Source: Candidatus Gastranaerophilales bacterium
Lineage (GTDB): Bacteria; Cyanobacteriota; Vampirovibrionia; Gastranaerophilales; Gastranaerophilaceae
DNA: 64,000 nucleotides
Direction: 5' to 3'
NCBI GenBank assembly: GCA_944324435.1
Contig: CALUWH010000009.1
Span: 1-64,000 of the forward strand
Shown here: in pieces, positions 51,723-59,536 of the stretch
Layout: each line of letters begins with the position of its first letter
Numbering within the stretch: position 1 is the stretch's first letter
Notes under the pieces: model-generated
Told to the model about the DNA's origin: nothing
Seen by the model: the letters and a program-made list of their open reading frames with translations, nothing else
Database searches by the model: none
Program-made: the position numbers and the translations under genes

Positions 51723-53150
51723 ATGAGAAAACGAGGTTTTACTTTAGCAGAACTATTAATAGTTCTCGGAATAGCAGGAGTTGTTGCGGCTGTAATACTT
51801 CCTGCAATAAACGGATTAATGCCCGACAAAACTAAGATTAATTATCTGAAAGTGTATGATGAGCTTGGTAAAAATATAAAAGCTTTAACCTCAGATTCAT
51901 CAATCTTTCCTGTTTTACTCAAAGAAGGAAGCACAGACATCGATGTAAGCAGGTACCCTCTTGTGAATAACTCTCAGCCATTAAAGGCACCTTTTAAGGA
52001 TGACACAAAATATTCAGGAGATAATAAGCTTTGTAATTTGTTAGCGCATACTTTTGGGGCGGATTCCTGCAATACAACTTCTTATCCTGACAAATCATCT
52101 TTCACAACATCAAACGGCATGGAGTGGTGGATAAGTCAGACAAAAAGAGAGATTGACAATGCGAGCAATAAGATAGCTTATCAGACAGACATATATGTAG
52201 ATGTGGATTCTTCCAAGAAATCCTCCAATTGTATGTACGGCGAAGATGGCTGCAAGAATCCTGACAGGTTTAAGTTTCTCCTTGCAGCTGACGGAACTTT
52301 AATTCCTGCCGATCCTGTAGGTTTGCATTACATCAACACGAGAAAGAATTTGCTTAAAAAGAAATTTAAAGCAGATGGAGAGGTACTTGCTAATCTTGAT
52401 GACAGCTTGCTGAATCAAAATGTCTCCAAAATACAAGAAGAAACAATGCAAGAAAATACAACAGAGCCTCCCATTAAGCAAGAAATTCCGGAAGATGGAG
52501 GACATATTTTGAATCCGCCTATTAAAAAGTCTATGTATTATTGCGGACAAGACTATATTGATAATAAATTATTAAATTGTTTTGATATACAGGAAAGTAT
52601 TCAGGATCTGAGTGGAGGTTATTATCGAGAACAGGTTAAAATTCGATTGGATATTCCAGCTAATAGTGAGTTATATTTTATAACGTTGTATAGAGATGCC
52701 AATCCGATACCGGATAATCCTTTTAATGGAGGCCACTTGGATTCTCTTCGCACTGTTGCGATAGGTATATGTACATTACCGGCAGGTACTAATTATATTG
52801 AGTGTAAAAATTCTACCAAATATTTTTATGACAAAAGATATACTATGCCGCCGAATTCGCCGCCATTAATGTATGGGTTAAAACGTGTTAAAACACTTCC
52901 AATGGGCTATTTATTGTTTTATGATGATTCTCAAATCTATTTTAATCGAGGTTCCTATGTAACAACACAAAACAAAAAAATAGGTGTACTTTTAAATAAT
53001 GCACTGGAAGATGTAAAGACTAAAAACCAGTTTCTTAGTAAACCAGAAATGTTGAAATATATTTTTGATATGGAAATAAATAGAGTGGGCTTAGAGTTTT
53101 CAGATGAAGATAAGGCTATAATAAATAAAATTCTTAACTTGGATAAGTAA
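51723..53150 (+). CDS. Prepilin-type N-terminal cleavage/methylation protein (pilin-like)
   Basis: The 475-residue protein begins MRKRGFTLAELLIVLG, a type IV prepilin leader cut after Gly, followed by one membrane helix (about 6-28). The long C-terminal part has several Cys pairs (CNLLAHTFGADSC, CMYGEDGC) and no match I recognise; it is far larger than a major pilin (about 150). It may be a minor pilin, pseudopilin or surface adhesin. GAGGAATAG precedes ATG. Two copies of the 28-bp palindrome precede it. Confidence 0.82.
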   Translation: MRKRGFTLAELLIVLGIAGVVAAVILPAINGLMPDKTKINYLKVYDELGKNIKALTSDSSIFPVLLKEGSTDIDVSRYPLVNNSQPLKAPFKDDTKYSGDNKLCNLLAHTFGADSCNTTSYPDKSSFTTSNGMEWWISQTKREIDNASNKIAYQTDIYVDVDSSKKSSNCMYGEDGCKNPDRFKFLLAADGTLIPADPVGLHYINTRKNLLKKKFKADGEVLANLDDSLLNQNVSKIQEETMQENTTEPPIKQEIPEDGGHILNPPIKKSMYYCGQDYIDNKLLNCFDIQESIQDLSGGYYREQVKIRLDIPANSELYFITLYRDANPIPDNPFNGGHLDSLRTVAIGICTLPAGTNYIECKNSTKYFYDKRYTMPPNSPPLMYGLKRVKTLPMGYLLFYDDSQIYFNRGSYVTTQNKKIGVLLNNALEDVKTKNQFLSKPEMLKYIFDMEINRVGLEFSDEDKAIINKILNLDK

Positions 53151-53169
53151 ATTACTTATCCAAGTTTTT
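53136..53169 (+). terminator. Terminator overlapping the end of the prepilin-type gene
   Basis: Perfect 15-bp arms AACTTGGATAAGTAA and TTACTTATCCAAGTT with a single-base loop are followed by TTT. The left arm contains the last codons and stop of the gene. Confidence 0.85.
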
Positions 53170-53384
53170 ATGGGAATTGTATTTTTAAAAGGAAAGTTGT
53201 AAAAGAACACATAGTTTGATTTCTTGTTACAGATGGTTTGATTATTTTGAGCAACATGAGGTATAAATTTTTCAATTTTTCTCTGCATTAAATTGTTTTT
53301 AGTTTATATATTTTCAAATTTTGTCTTGCTTGTTAGAGAATATGTTGTAATCCTTGGACTCTGGATTTATTTTAAATTGTTAAA

Positions 53385-53419
53385 ATTTCCAGATATTCTT
53401 ATTTTGAATATCTGGAAAT
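53385..53419. other. Perfect 14-bp hairpin in the gap before the SDR pseudogene
   Basis: Arms ATTTCCAGATATTC and GAATATCTGGAAAT enclose seven bases. There is no T run on the plus strand, and a weak one on the minus strand. The rest of 53170-53515 holds no gene that I can see. It may be an operator or a minor terminator. Confidence 0.5.
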
Positions 53420-53515
53420 AAAATATAAGTATTTAACATATCTACCTCGAACGGAAATAATATAAATACTAAGCAAGTGTTTTAAATTTGTATTAACAAC
53501 TATAAGGAGGTCGCT

Positions 53516-53697
53516 ATGACTGGTATTTTTGACGGTAAGGTCGCTATTGTTACAGGTGCAAGAACCGGAATGGGCTTAGAAACGGCAAAAGAATTTGCAA
53601 GAAAAGGTGCTTCTATCTTGTTAAGTACGGCATGCATCAATGTTTGTCACCGGGAACTATTGAGACAACAAAATTATTTTATTTCAATAAAGAGTAA
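53516..53697 (+). pseudogene. Internally deleted short-chain dehydrogenase (SDR) gene
   Basis: The first 37 codons are a clean SDR N-terminus with the cofactor motif IVTGARTGMGLETAKEFA and a strong AAGGAGG site. After ILLS the frame no longer reads as SDR; shifted by two (from 53626) the next bases encode CLSPGTIETTKLF, which is the conserved PG-loop near SDR residue 180, and then stops at 53697. Some 140 codons are missing, so this is a deletion with frameshift. The original frame (69 residues) is unlikely to be functional. Confidence 0.8.
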
Positions 53698-53701
53698 GAA
53701 A

Positions 53702-53723
53702 AAGAGCCTTAAAAAAGGCTCTT
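53702..53723. terminator. Terminator between SDR pseudogene and tRNA-Asp
   Basis: AAGAGCCTT and AAGGCTCTT flank four A. On the minus strand it is followed by TTTTTCTT, so it most likely ends the tRNA-Asp transcript. Confidence 0.8.
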
Positions 53724-53731
53724 GATTTAAA

Positions 53732-53808
53732 TGGCGGGAACGACGAGGCTCGAACTCGCGACCTCATGCGTGACAGGCATGCGCTCTAACCAGCTGAGCT
53801 ACGCTCCC
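53732..53808 (-). tRNA. tRNA-Asp (anticodon GTC)
   Basis: The minus strand forms a standard 77-nt cloverleaf with encoded CCA: acceptor GGGAGCG/CGTTCCC with one G-T pair, discriminator G, anticodon loop CTGTCAC with GTC, D arm GTAGCTCAGCTGGTTAGAGC and T arm GTTCGAGCC. Unlike tRNA-Leu in this window, CCA is encoded. Confidence 0.95.
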
Positions 53809-54029
53809 ACAAAACGTCACGCTTTGAATTGTCTCAGCTACATTTATTATTTTAACTTACTGATTTTTTTTTTGCAAGCATTTATTTTTTATTTGAATAA
53901 AATATCCGTTTAAAATATTAGACGATTTTATCTTGTACAATAAGTAAATACCGCTTGATATTTATAATTTACAACCACCTTACAACTTCATTTTTGTGTT
54001 AATATAATTAATACAATAAGGATGATAAT

Positions 54030-54827
54030 ATGATTGAAAATTGGGAAATACCTTTATTAATGACTGTTTTAGCAGGCTTTGCTACTGTTATCGGAGGTTT
54101 TATAACCTTTTTAGTAAACAAAAATAATATGAAAATTCTCTCGCTGGGACTTGGTTTTTCTGCCGGAGTTATGATTTTTGTATCTTTGACTGAAATTCTG
54201 TCTACGGCAGACAATCTTCTTAAAGTGTATTATCCGTTGAACTATAAATGGATTACGTTTGGTGGTTTTATTGCTGGAGTAATAATTTCAAAACTTATTG
54301 ATACATTTGTTCCTGACCACGTAGAAGAAGATTTGCTGAATGACAGCAGCGAATCTAACAAACGTTCTCATAGAATTAAACGCGCAGGGCTTTTAACAGC
54401 AATTGCAATTGCTGTTCATAACTTCCCGGAAGGCCTCGGAACTTTCCTTGTCTCTTCTCAAGATATAGCAATCGGGATATCTGTTGCGCTGGCAATTGCT
54501 TTGCATAATATTCCGGAAGGTATTGCGGTTGCTCTGCCTATTTATCATGCTACGGGCAAGAAAAGAATGGCAATCTGGTATTCTTTCTGGACGGGAATGA
54601 CAGAACCGATAGGGGCTCTTATAGGGCTTGCTTTGCTGCACTGGTTTTTACCGCAGGTTTTTGTCGGTTTCTTTATGGCAGCTGTCGTTGGTATAATGAT
54701 TTACATATCATTTGACACACTGCTGCCATTATCTCACGAATATGGTGACTGGCATTATGCAATAGCAGGTATTATGTCCGGAATTATTGTAATATGGGCA
54801 AGCCTTTTGCTGCTCAACGGGTACTAG
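54030..54827 (+). CDS. zupT: ZIP-family zinc transporter ZupT
   Basis: The 265-residue inner-membrane protein has eight predicted membrane segments and both ZIP metal-site helices: AVHNFPEGLGTF and ALHNIPEGIAVA. It takes up zinc and other divalent cations. Length matches ZupT (257). AATAAGGATGATA precedes ATG, and a TATAAT-like box lies about 25 bases upstream. No Zur-type operator is recognised nearby. Confidence 0.93.
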   Translation: MIENWEIPLLMTVLAGFATVIGGFITFLVNKNNMKILSLGLGFSAGVMIFVSLTEILSTADNLLKVYYPLNYKWITFGGFIAGVIISKLIDTFVPDHVEEDLLNDSSESNKRSHRIKRAGLLTAIAIAVHNFPEGLGTFLVSSQDIAIGISVALAIALHNIPEGIAVALPIYHATGKKRMAIWYSFWTGMTEPIGALIGLALLHWFLPQVFVGFFMAAVVGIMIYISFDTLLPLSHEYGDWHYAIAGIMSGIIVIWASLLLLNGY

Positions 54828-54852
54828 TAGGTAATACAAGCTTGTGTGATTT

Positions 54853-55014
54853 TTAATTTGTTTTTATTATTTTCTCTTTATCTCTGCGGCGGTATTTAGT
54901 AATCAATGAGTTTTTGTTTTCTGACGAAAGCCCTTCAAACATGCGTTTATAGCTGTGTGTTAATTTTAAGCTCGTGCCTTTGTATTCCAAAGCGCGTAAT
55001 TTTATATTTGGCAA
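54853..55014 (-). CDS. Possible small gene or gene remnant, 53 residues
   Basis: An open frame from a TTG at 55014 would encode a basic protein (with LSSENKNSLITKYRRRDKEK near the C-terminus) of protein-like composition. There is no ribosome site and no in-frame ATG until 54939. It could be a degraded gene end, or chance. It lies in the 240-base gap between zupT and the PPi-PFK gene, in which nothing else is seen. Confidence 0.25.
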   Translation of the reverse strand: MPNIKLRALEYKGTSLKLTHSYKRMFEGLSSENKNSLITKYRRRDKEKIIKTN

Positions 55015-55070
55015 ACATGATTAAAAATAATTTTTAATGTATAATTTATAACAAAAGAAGGAGAAATTTT

Positions 55071-56765
55071 ATGACAAATTTATCACCATTACAAATCGAA
55101 AGACTTAAATACCGTCCTAAGCTTCCGGCATCTCTTGCAAACGGTATTAATCACCTTGTTGCCAAAGAAGGCTCTGCAACTGAAGCTGTTGCTGATAAAA
55201 ATGAGATTAAAGCTTTATTTAAAAATACTTACGGAAAACCTACAATAACTTTCCAGACAGCAACAGAGGCATTGCCGTCTACTCACAGGAACGTAGGGGT
55301 TATTCTGTCAGGGGGGCAGGCTCCGGGCGGACATAATGTTATTGCAGGCTTGTATGACGCTTTGAAACAGGCAAATTCCGGCAATAAATTGTTTGGCTTT
55401 TTAGGCGGTCCGTCGGGTATTATTGACGGTAAGTACGTTGAATTTAACGATGATTTTATTAATGACTACAGAAACACCGGCGGATTTGATATAATCGGCT
55501 CCGGCAGAACTAAGCTTGAAACAGAAGACCAGTTCCAAAAAGCTCTTGCTGTTTGCAAAAAGCTTGATATTTCCGCAGTGGTAATCATCGGCGGTGATGA
55601 TTCTAACACAAACGCTGCTCTTCTTGCCGAGTGGTTTGTGAAGAATAATGCAGGAATTCAAGTCATTGGCTGCCCAAAAACTATTGACGGAGACTTAAAA
55701 AATGAACAGATTGAAATCTCTTTCGGGTTTGATACTGCAACAAAAACTTACGCTGAACTTATAGGAAACATTGAAAGAGACGCTAATTCTGCAAAAAAAT
55801 ATTGGCACTTTATCAAGATTATGGGAAGAAGTGCTTCTCACGTTGCTCTTGAGGCAGCTCTCCAGACTCAGCCTAATATAACATTGATTTCCGAAGAAGT
55901 TGAGACAAAATCTATGTCTTTGGAATCTGTTATAAATTACATGGTTGATATCATAGTAAAACGTGCTGATATGGGTAAAAACTTTGGTATAGCAGTTATT
56001 CCGGAAGGTTTGATTGAATTTATACCTGAGATGAAATCTATGATTGCAAATCTTAATGATATTATGGCAGAGTTGGAAACTGATCCGAGTTTTGCTAATG
56101 CGCCGACTATACGTGAAAAATTTGCAATAGTAGAGAACAGATTGTCCGAAAACAATGCAAAGGTTTACAATTCATTACCTGCGTTGATTAAGGGGCAGCT
56201 TTTGGCCGACAGAGATCCGCACGGTAATGTCCAGGTATCAAAGATTGATACTGAAAAATTGTTGATTGAAATGATTTCTCAAAAACTCGATGAGATGAGA
56301 TTAGAGGGTCAATATATAGGCAAATTCAATGCACAGGCTCACTTTTTCGGATACGAAGGACGCTGCGCGTTCCCTTCGAACTTTGATGCTGATTATTGCT
56401 ATTCTTTGGGCTTTAATGCCTTTGCACTTATTAATTTCGGACTTACAGGATATCTTTCATCAATAAGAAACCTGACTGAATCCGCAAATGACTGGATCGC
56501 AGGCGGTGTTCCTCTTACTATGATGATGAATATGGAAAAGAGACATGGTGAAATGAAACCGGTTATAAAAAAAGCTCTTGTGGAACTTGACGGGCCTGTA
56601 TTTAAAAAGCTGGAAGAAAACAGAGAGGATTGGGCCCTGAATGACAGATATTTGTTCCCGGGTGCTATTCAATACTTCGGACCATCTTCAGTTTGTGATA
56701 TTACTACCGTGACATTACAGTTGGAAAATGAGAGAAAGTTGGCAACTCAAAGCGTAAAGGCTTAA
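55071..56765 (+). CDS. pfp: Pyrophosphate-dependent 6-phosphofructokinase
   Basis: The enzyme phosphorylates fructose 6-phosphate with PPi, reversibly, in glycolysis. The 564-residue protein belongs to the long PFK clade: [16 protein letters not shown] near the N-terminus, GGDDSNTNA with Asp177 (the PPi-selecting second Asp) at 174-182, and [11 protein letters not shown], which includes the active-site Lys and Asp. AAGGAG precedes ATG. A strong terminator follows. A PPi-type enzyme is common in gut anaerobes and saves ATP. Confidence 0.93.
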   Translation: MTNLSPLQIERLKYRPKLPASLANGINHLVAKEGSATEAVADKNEIKALFKNTYGKPTITFQTATEALPSTHRNVGVILSGGQAPGGHNVIAGLYDALKQANSGNKLFGFLGGPSGIIDGKYVEFNDDFINDYRNTGGFDIIGSGRTKLETEDQFQKALAVCKKLDISAVVIIGGDDSNTNAALLAEWFVKNNAGIQVIGCPKTIDGDLKNEQIEISFGFDTATKTYAELIGNIERDANSAKKYWHFIKIMGRSASHVALEAALQTQPNITLISEEVETKSMSLESVINYMVDIIVKRADMGKNFGIAVIPEGLIEFIPEMKSMIANLNDIMAELETDPSFANAPTIREKFAIVENRLSENNAKVYNSLPALIKGQLLADRDPHGNVQVSKIDTEKLLIEMISQKLDEMRLEGQYIGKFNAQAHFFGYEGRCAFPSNFDADYCYSLGFNAFALINFGLTGYLSSIRNLTESANDWIAGGVPLTMMMNMEKRHGEMKPVIKKALVELDGPVFKKLEENREDWALNDRYLFPGAIQYFGPSSVCDITTVTLQLENERKLATQSVKA

Positions 56766-56774
56766 TGTAAAAAA

Positions 56775-56806
56775 ATGGCGGTTAATAAAATTAACCGCCA
56801 TTTTTT
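56775..56806. terminator. Bidirectional terminator
   Basis: ATGGCGGTTAA and TTAACCGCCAT pair around TAAAA, with A run left and six T right. It ends the PPi-PFK gene and the convergent GH77-like gene; its T run touches that gene's stop. Confidence 0.93.
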
Positions 56807-58598
56807 ATTGTGAAGTCATATTAGCATCAGCCTCTGTTTTAGCCCCAGGCTCTCTTAGATAATCCGCATAATAGCAGACTTTTTTGTATAAATCTTGATA
56901 TTTTTCGTCAAGATTTTTTGATTTTAAAACCAGCTTTAGTGATTCCATAATATTAAACCCATGCCCCTTTTGAAGGGCTGTATGATATTGTGCTTCAAAA
57001 TTATCATTCAGACGCATACGAAAGTTTTTTGGATTATCGGTCTGGTTATCTATGATATTTTTTGCACCTAAAACATCTACATAAAAAAGAAACTGGTTTT
57101 TTGCAGTATATAATTGTGCAAACTTTGCTTTTACAAACTCCTTGGAATTTTCCAATATTTTTACCGGAATATTTAGCACATTTGACAAAATAGGAATAGA
57201 ATCGGCCCGTTTTCTGCGATTTTCCTTGCTGTTTGATTCTGCTAAAATCCTCAAATTTTCTCCGTCATGGTTGTTTGTACCAATTATAAATTCATCCAGA
57301 GTAAATCCATTTTTTAACAAGAATTCCGGATGTCCCCAGCCTGCACCGTTATTTCCATAATTGTTTTCATATTCGGTCGTCAAAACACTTACAATATTTT
57401 TGATATTCTCAAGTCGTTTCATTGTATCCCAATTATAAAGATGCGAAAAGCCATCCATCTCATATATTAGGTTTCCGGTATCAAAATTCTCGCCTTTAAT
57501 TTCTTTGGCTCGTTTTTCAATGAAATCAAAGACTTTGTGTTTCATATCACGCTCTTTAACCTCGTCTTTTGTGTTTATTCTTGTGTATGCGTACCACCAT
57601 CCGACATCAAATCTTATACCGTCAAAGTGCTCAAGATAAAAAGAAATCTTATCGTTAAAAACTTTATTTGCCTGAGATTTTGGGTTAAGCAGCTTTTTGT
57701 CATTAAGAGCCGGAAGAGACCAGCCTACACCCCCTCCTTCAAAGAAAGCATCAGGATGGGCCCATACTTCCTGTTCTGAAAAGCCTATCAAACAATCTCC
57801 AAACAGTTTTACCCCTGCGGAGTTAAGTTTTTCTTTGGCTTCAAAATGTTCTTTATCTGCGATAAACTGCCGAAATTTGAAAAATTCTATCTCATTTTTG
57901 TACATTTCTTGATATTGTCTGAACTTTTCCTGTTTATCTTTTGATGCCCCAAAATTTTTAAACAGGTCAGGTTCTTTGTCCTTTAAATAAGGGTACAAGG
58001 CAAGTCTCGGGTAATGTTCTTTTACATAATTCTTTTGCTTAAATTCTTCAAATTCTTGTTCTATCTTAGGAGTAGAAAGATGATTTTTAAAATTATCAAA
58101 AGCTTTTCTTAACGGCACAAGTACAGGATAGTTTTCTGTCGTTCCAAGTTCATTTTCATAATTTATAGTGTGAGAACTTTTTACAAGAAAGCCTTTTATA
58201 TCCTCCTCTTTCAGAATATCTCCGTATTTTTCTTTATTCAGCAGGTTAAACAGGTTTATGTTTTCCTCACCGATTGTCATTGCGGTTTTGTTATAAGGGC
58301 AATAGTAGTGCGTTCGGGTTTTTGTTTGCTGACCAAAAGGGAAGATTTTGACTGCATTTGTTCCGGTATAAAAGGTGAGAAATTTTATTAAATCGATTGC
58401 TTTTCTTGAGTTTAGTTTGCCGACGCCCGTATTTTGGCCAGCATTAGCAGGAAAAGATGCCGCATCTAGTTTTAGTAAAGAGAGGCCACCGTCTATTCCA
58501 AGCACGTTTTTTGCTTCTTTTAGGGTTTTTGCAAAGTCCGGCTTTTTATATGTCGGAAGAGCTTTGCCAAAAGACAATTTATCATTTTTTACAAACAT
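56805..58598 (-). CDS. GH77-like (4-alpha-glucanotransferase-related) protein
   Basis: The 597-residue protein matches the amylomaltase core: GVKLFGDCLIGFSEQEVWAH (near 255) corresponds to the GD-I-VA-DSADVW block; HFDGIRFDVGWW (near 329) would hold the nucleophile Asp; IYEMDG (near 379) the acid-base Glu; and TNNHDGEN (near 443) the third carboxylate. The first 200 residues are not typical. It would transfer alpha-1,4-glucan segments, fitting glycogen or maltodextrin use, but divergence leaves activity open. Start at 58598 follows AAAGG. Confidence 0.6.
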   Translation of the reverse strand: MFVKNDKLSFGKALPTYKKPDFAKTLKEAKNVLGIDGGLSLLKLDAASFPANAGQNTGVGKLNSRKAIDLIKFLTFYTGTNAVKIFPFGQQTKTRTHYYCPYNKTAMTIGEENINLFNLLNKEKYGDILKEEDIKGFLVKSSHTINYENELGTTENYPVLVPLRKAFDNFKNHLSTPKIEQEFEEFKQKNYVKEHYPRLALYPYLKDKEPDLFKNFGASKDKQEKFRQYQEMYKNEIEFFKFRQFIADKEHFEAKEKLNSAGVKLFGDCLIGFSEQEVWAHPDAFFEGGGVGWSLPALNDKKLLNPKSQANKVFNDKISFYLEHFDGIRFDVGWWYAYTRINTKDEVKERDMKHKVFDFIEKRAKEIKGENFDTGNLIYEMDGFSHLYNWDTMKRLENIKNIVSVLTTEYENNYGNNGAGWGHPEFLLKNGFTLDEFIIGTNNHDGENLRILAESNSKENRRKRADSIPILSNVLNIPVKILENSKEFVKAKFAQLYTAKNQFLFYVDVLGAKNIIDNQTDNPKNFRMRLNDNFEAQYHTALQKGHGFNIMESLKLVLKSKNLDEKYQDLYKKVCYYADYLREPGAKTEADANMTSQ

Positions 58599-58610
58599 TA
58601 CACACACACC

Positions 58611-58636
58611 TTTAAATACACTATAGGTGTATTAAA
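58611..58636. promoter_or_regulatory. Inverted repeat upstream of the GH77-like gene
   Basis: AATACAC and GTGTATT flank TATAG, with further complementary T and A bases outside. It lies 13-38 bases upstream of the start, so could be an operator for a sugar-responsive repressor. Confidence 0.4.
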
Positions 58637-58689
58637 CCACAAAAAGAAATTTTTTGTAGTCAAAACGTATGGTCTTTTATTAAACTTTT

Positions 58690-59490
58690 TTATTCTTCAT
58701 GAAACCAGTTGCAAAGATTTTCGCGGCAGAGGTCTTCTTCCAAGTCTTGCAGGATATTTGTTCTTGTCATTTCATAAGTAACAGGAGTTATTGAAATTTT
58801 GTTGTTTCTGACAGCGGCGATATCTGTTGACGCGTCCTCCGGCTCATTTATTAATTCTCCTGCCATCCAGTAATATACTTTACCTCTCGGGTCGATTCTT
58901 TTTTCATATGCGTCTGTAAACATTCTGCTTCCGAGCTCTGTTGCAGCAACGCCTCCGATATCATCCTTATCAAGTCCCGGAACATTAATATTGAGGATAG
59001 TTTTAGACGGGAATTTTTTCATATCGAGTTTGGTAATCAAATCTGCGACAAATTCTGCTGAAACCTTGAATGCTTCGTATTCAGTATTCATGCTTGCAAG
59101 TGATGTTGCGATACTCGGATATCCCATCATGGCACCTTCCATTGCGCAGCTTACGGTTCCTGAATACAGAATATCGGCACCCAGATTTGGGCCGTGGTTA
59201 ATACCGGATATTACCAGATCCGGAAGCTCTTCTCTGGATAAAATGGCATTAATCGCAAGCTTAACGCAGTCTCCCGGGGTTCCGGTTGTCATCCAGCAGC
59301 GCTTGGCACCGTATTTGGGGTCAACTTCTTCTACCCTTAAAGGGGTGTGAAGTGTTAGGGAATGACCTGCCGCACTTCTTTCTCTATCCGGTGCTACAAC
59401 ATAGACATCATGGCAAGGAGAAAGAGCTTCTATAAGGGCCCTAATACCATTTGCAAGAATACCGTCATCATTTGATATAAGTATTTTCAT
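58690..59490 (-). CDS. surE: 5'-nucleotidase SurE
   Basis: SurE removes phosphate from nucleoside monophosphates and helps stationary-phase survival. The 266-residue protein has the metal-site motif ILISNDDGILANGIRAL at the start, APDRERSAAGHSLTLH near 37, GTPGDCVKLAI near 70, and SGINHGPNLGADILYSGTV near 96. The ATG follows a GAGAGGATAAAAA run. The M16 peptidase gene lies 46 bases upstream on the same strand, so the two could be cotranscribed. Confidence 0.95.
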   Translation of the reverse strand: MKILISNDDGILANGIRALIEALSPCHDVYVVAPDRERSAAGHSLTLHTPLRVEEVDPKYGAKRCWMTTGTPGDCVKLAINAILSREELPDLVISGINHGPNLGADILYSGTVSCAMEGAMMGYPSIATSLASMNTEYEAFKVSAEFVADLITKLDMKKFPSKTILNINVPGLDKDDIGGVAATELGSRMFTDAYEKRIDPRGKVYYWMAGELINEPEDASTDIAAVRNNKISITPVTYEMTRTNILQDLEEDLCRENLCNWFHEE

Positions 59491-59536
59491 TTTTTATCCT
59501 CTCATTTTCCAGATTCTGTTTTATTATACCATAACC

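Noticed and set aside
53731-53913. Plus-strand 60-codon reading frame at tRNA-Asp
   Set aside because: It runs through the tRNA gene; the apparent protein is the well-known mistranslation of a tRNA region.
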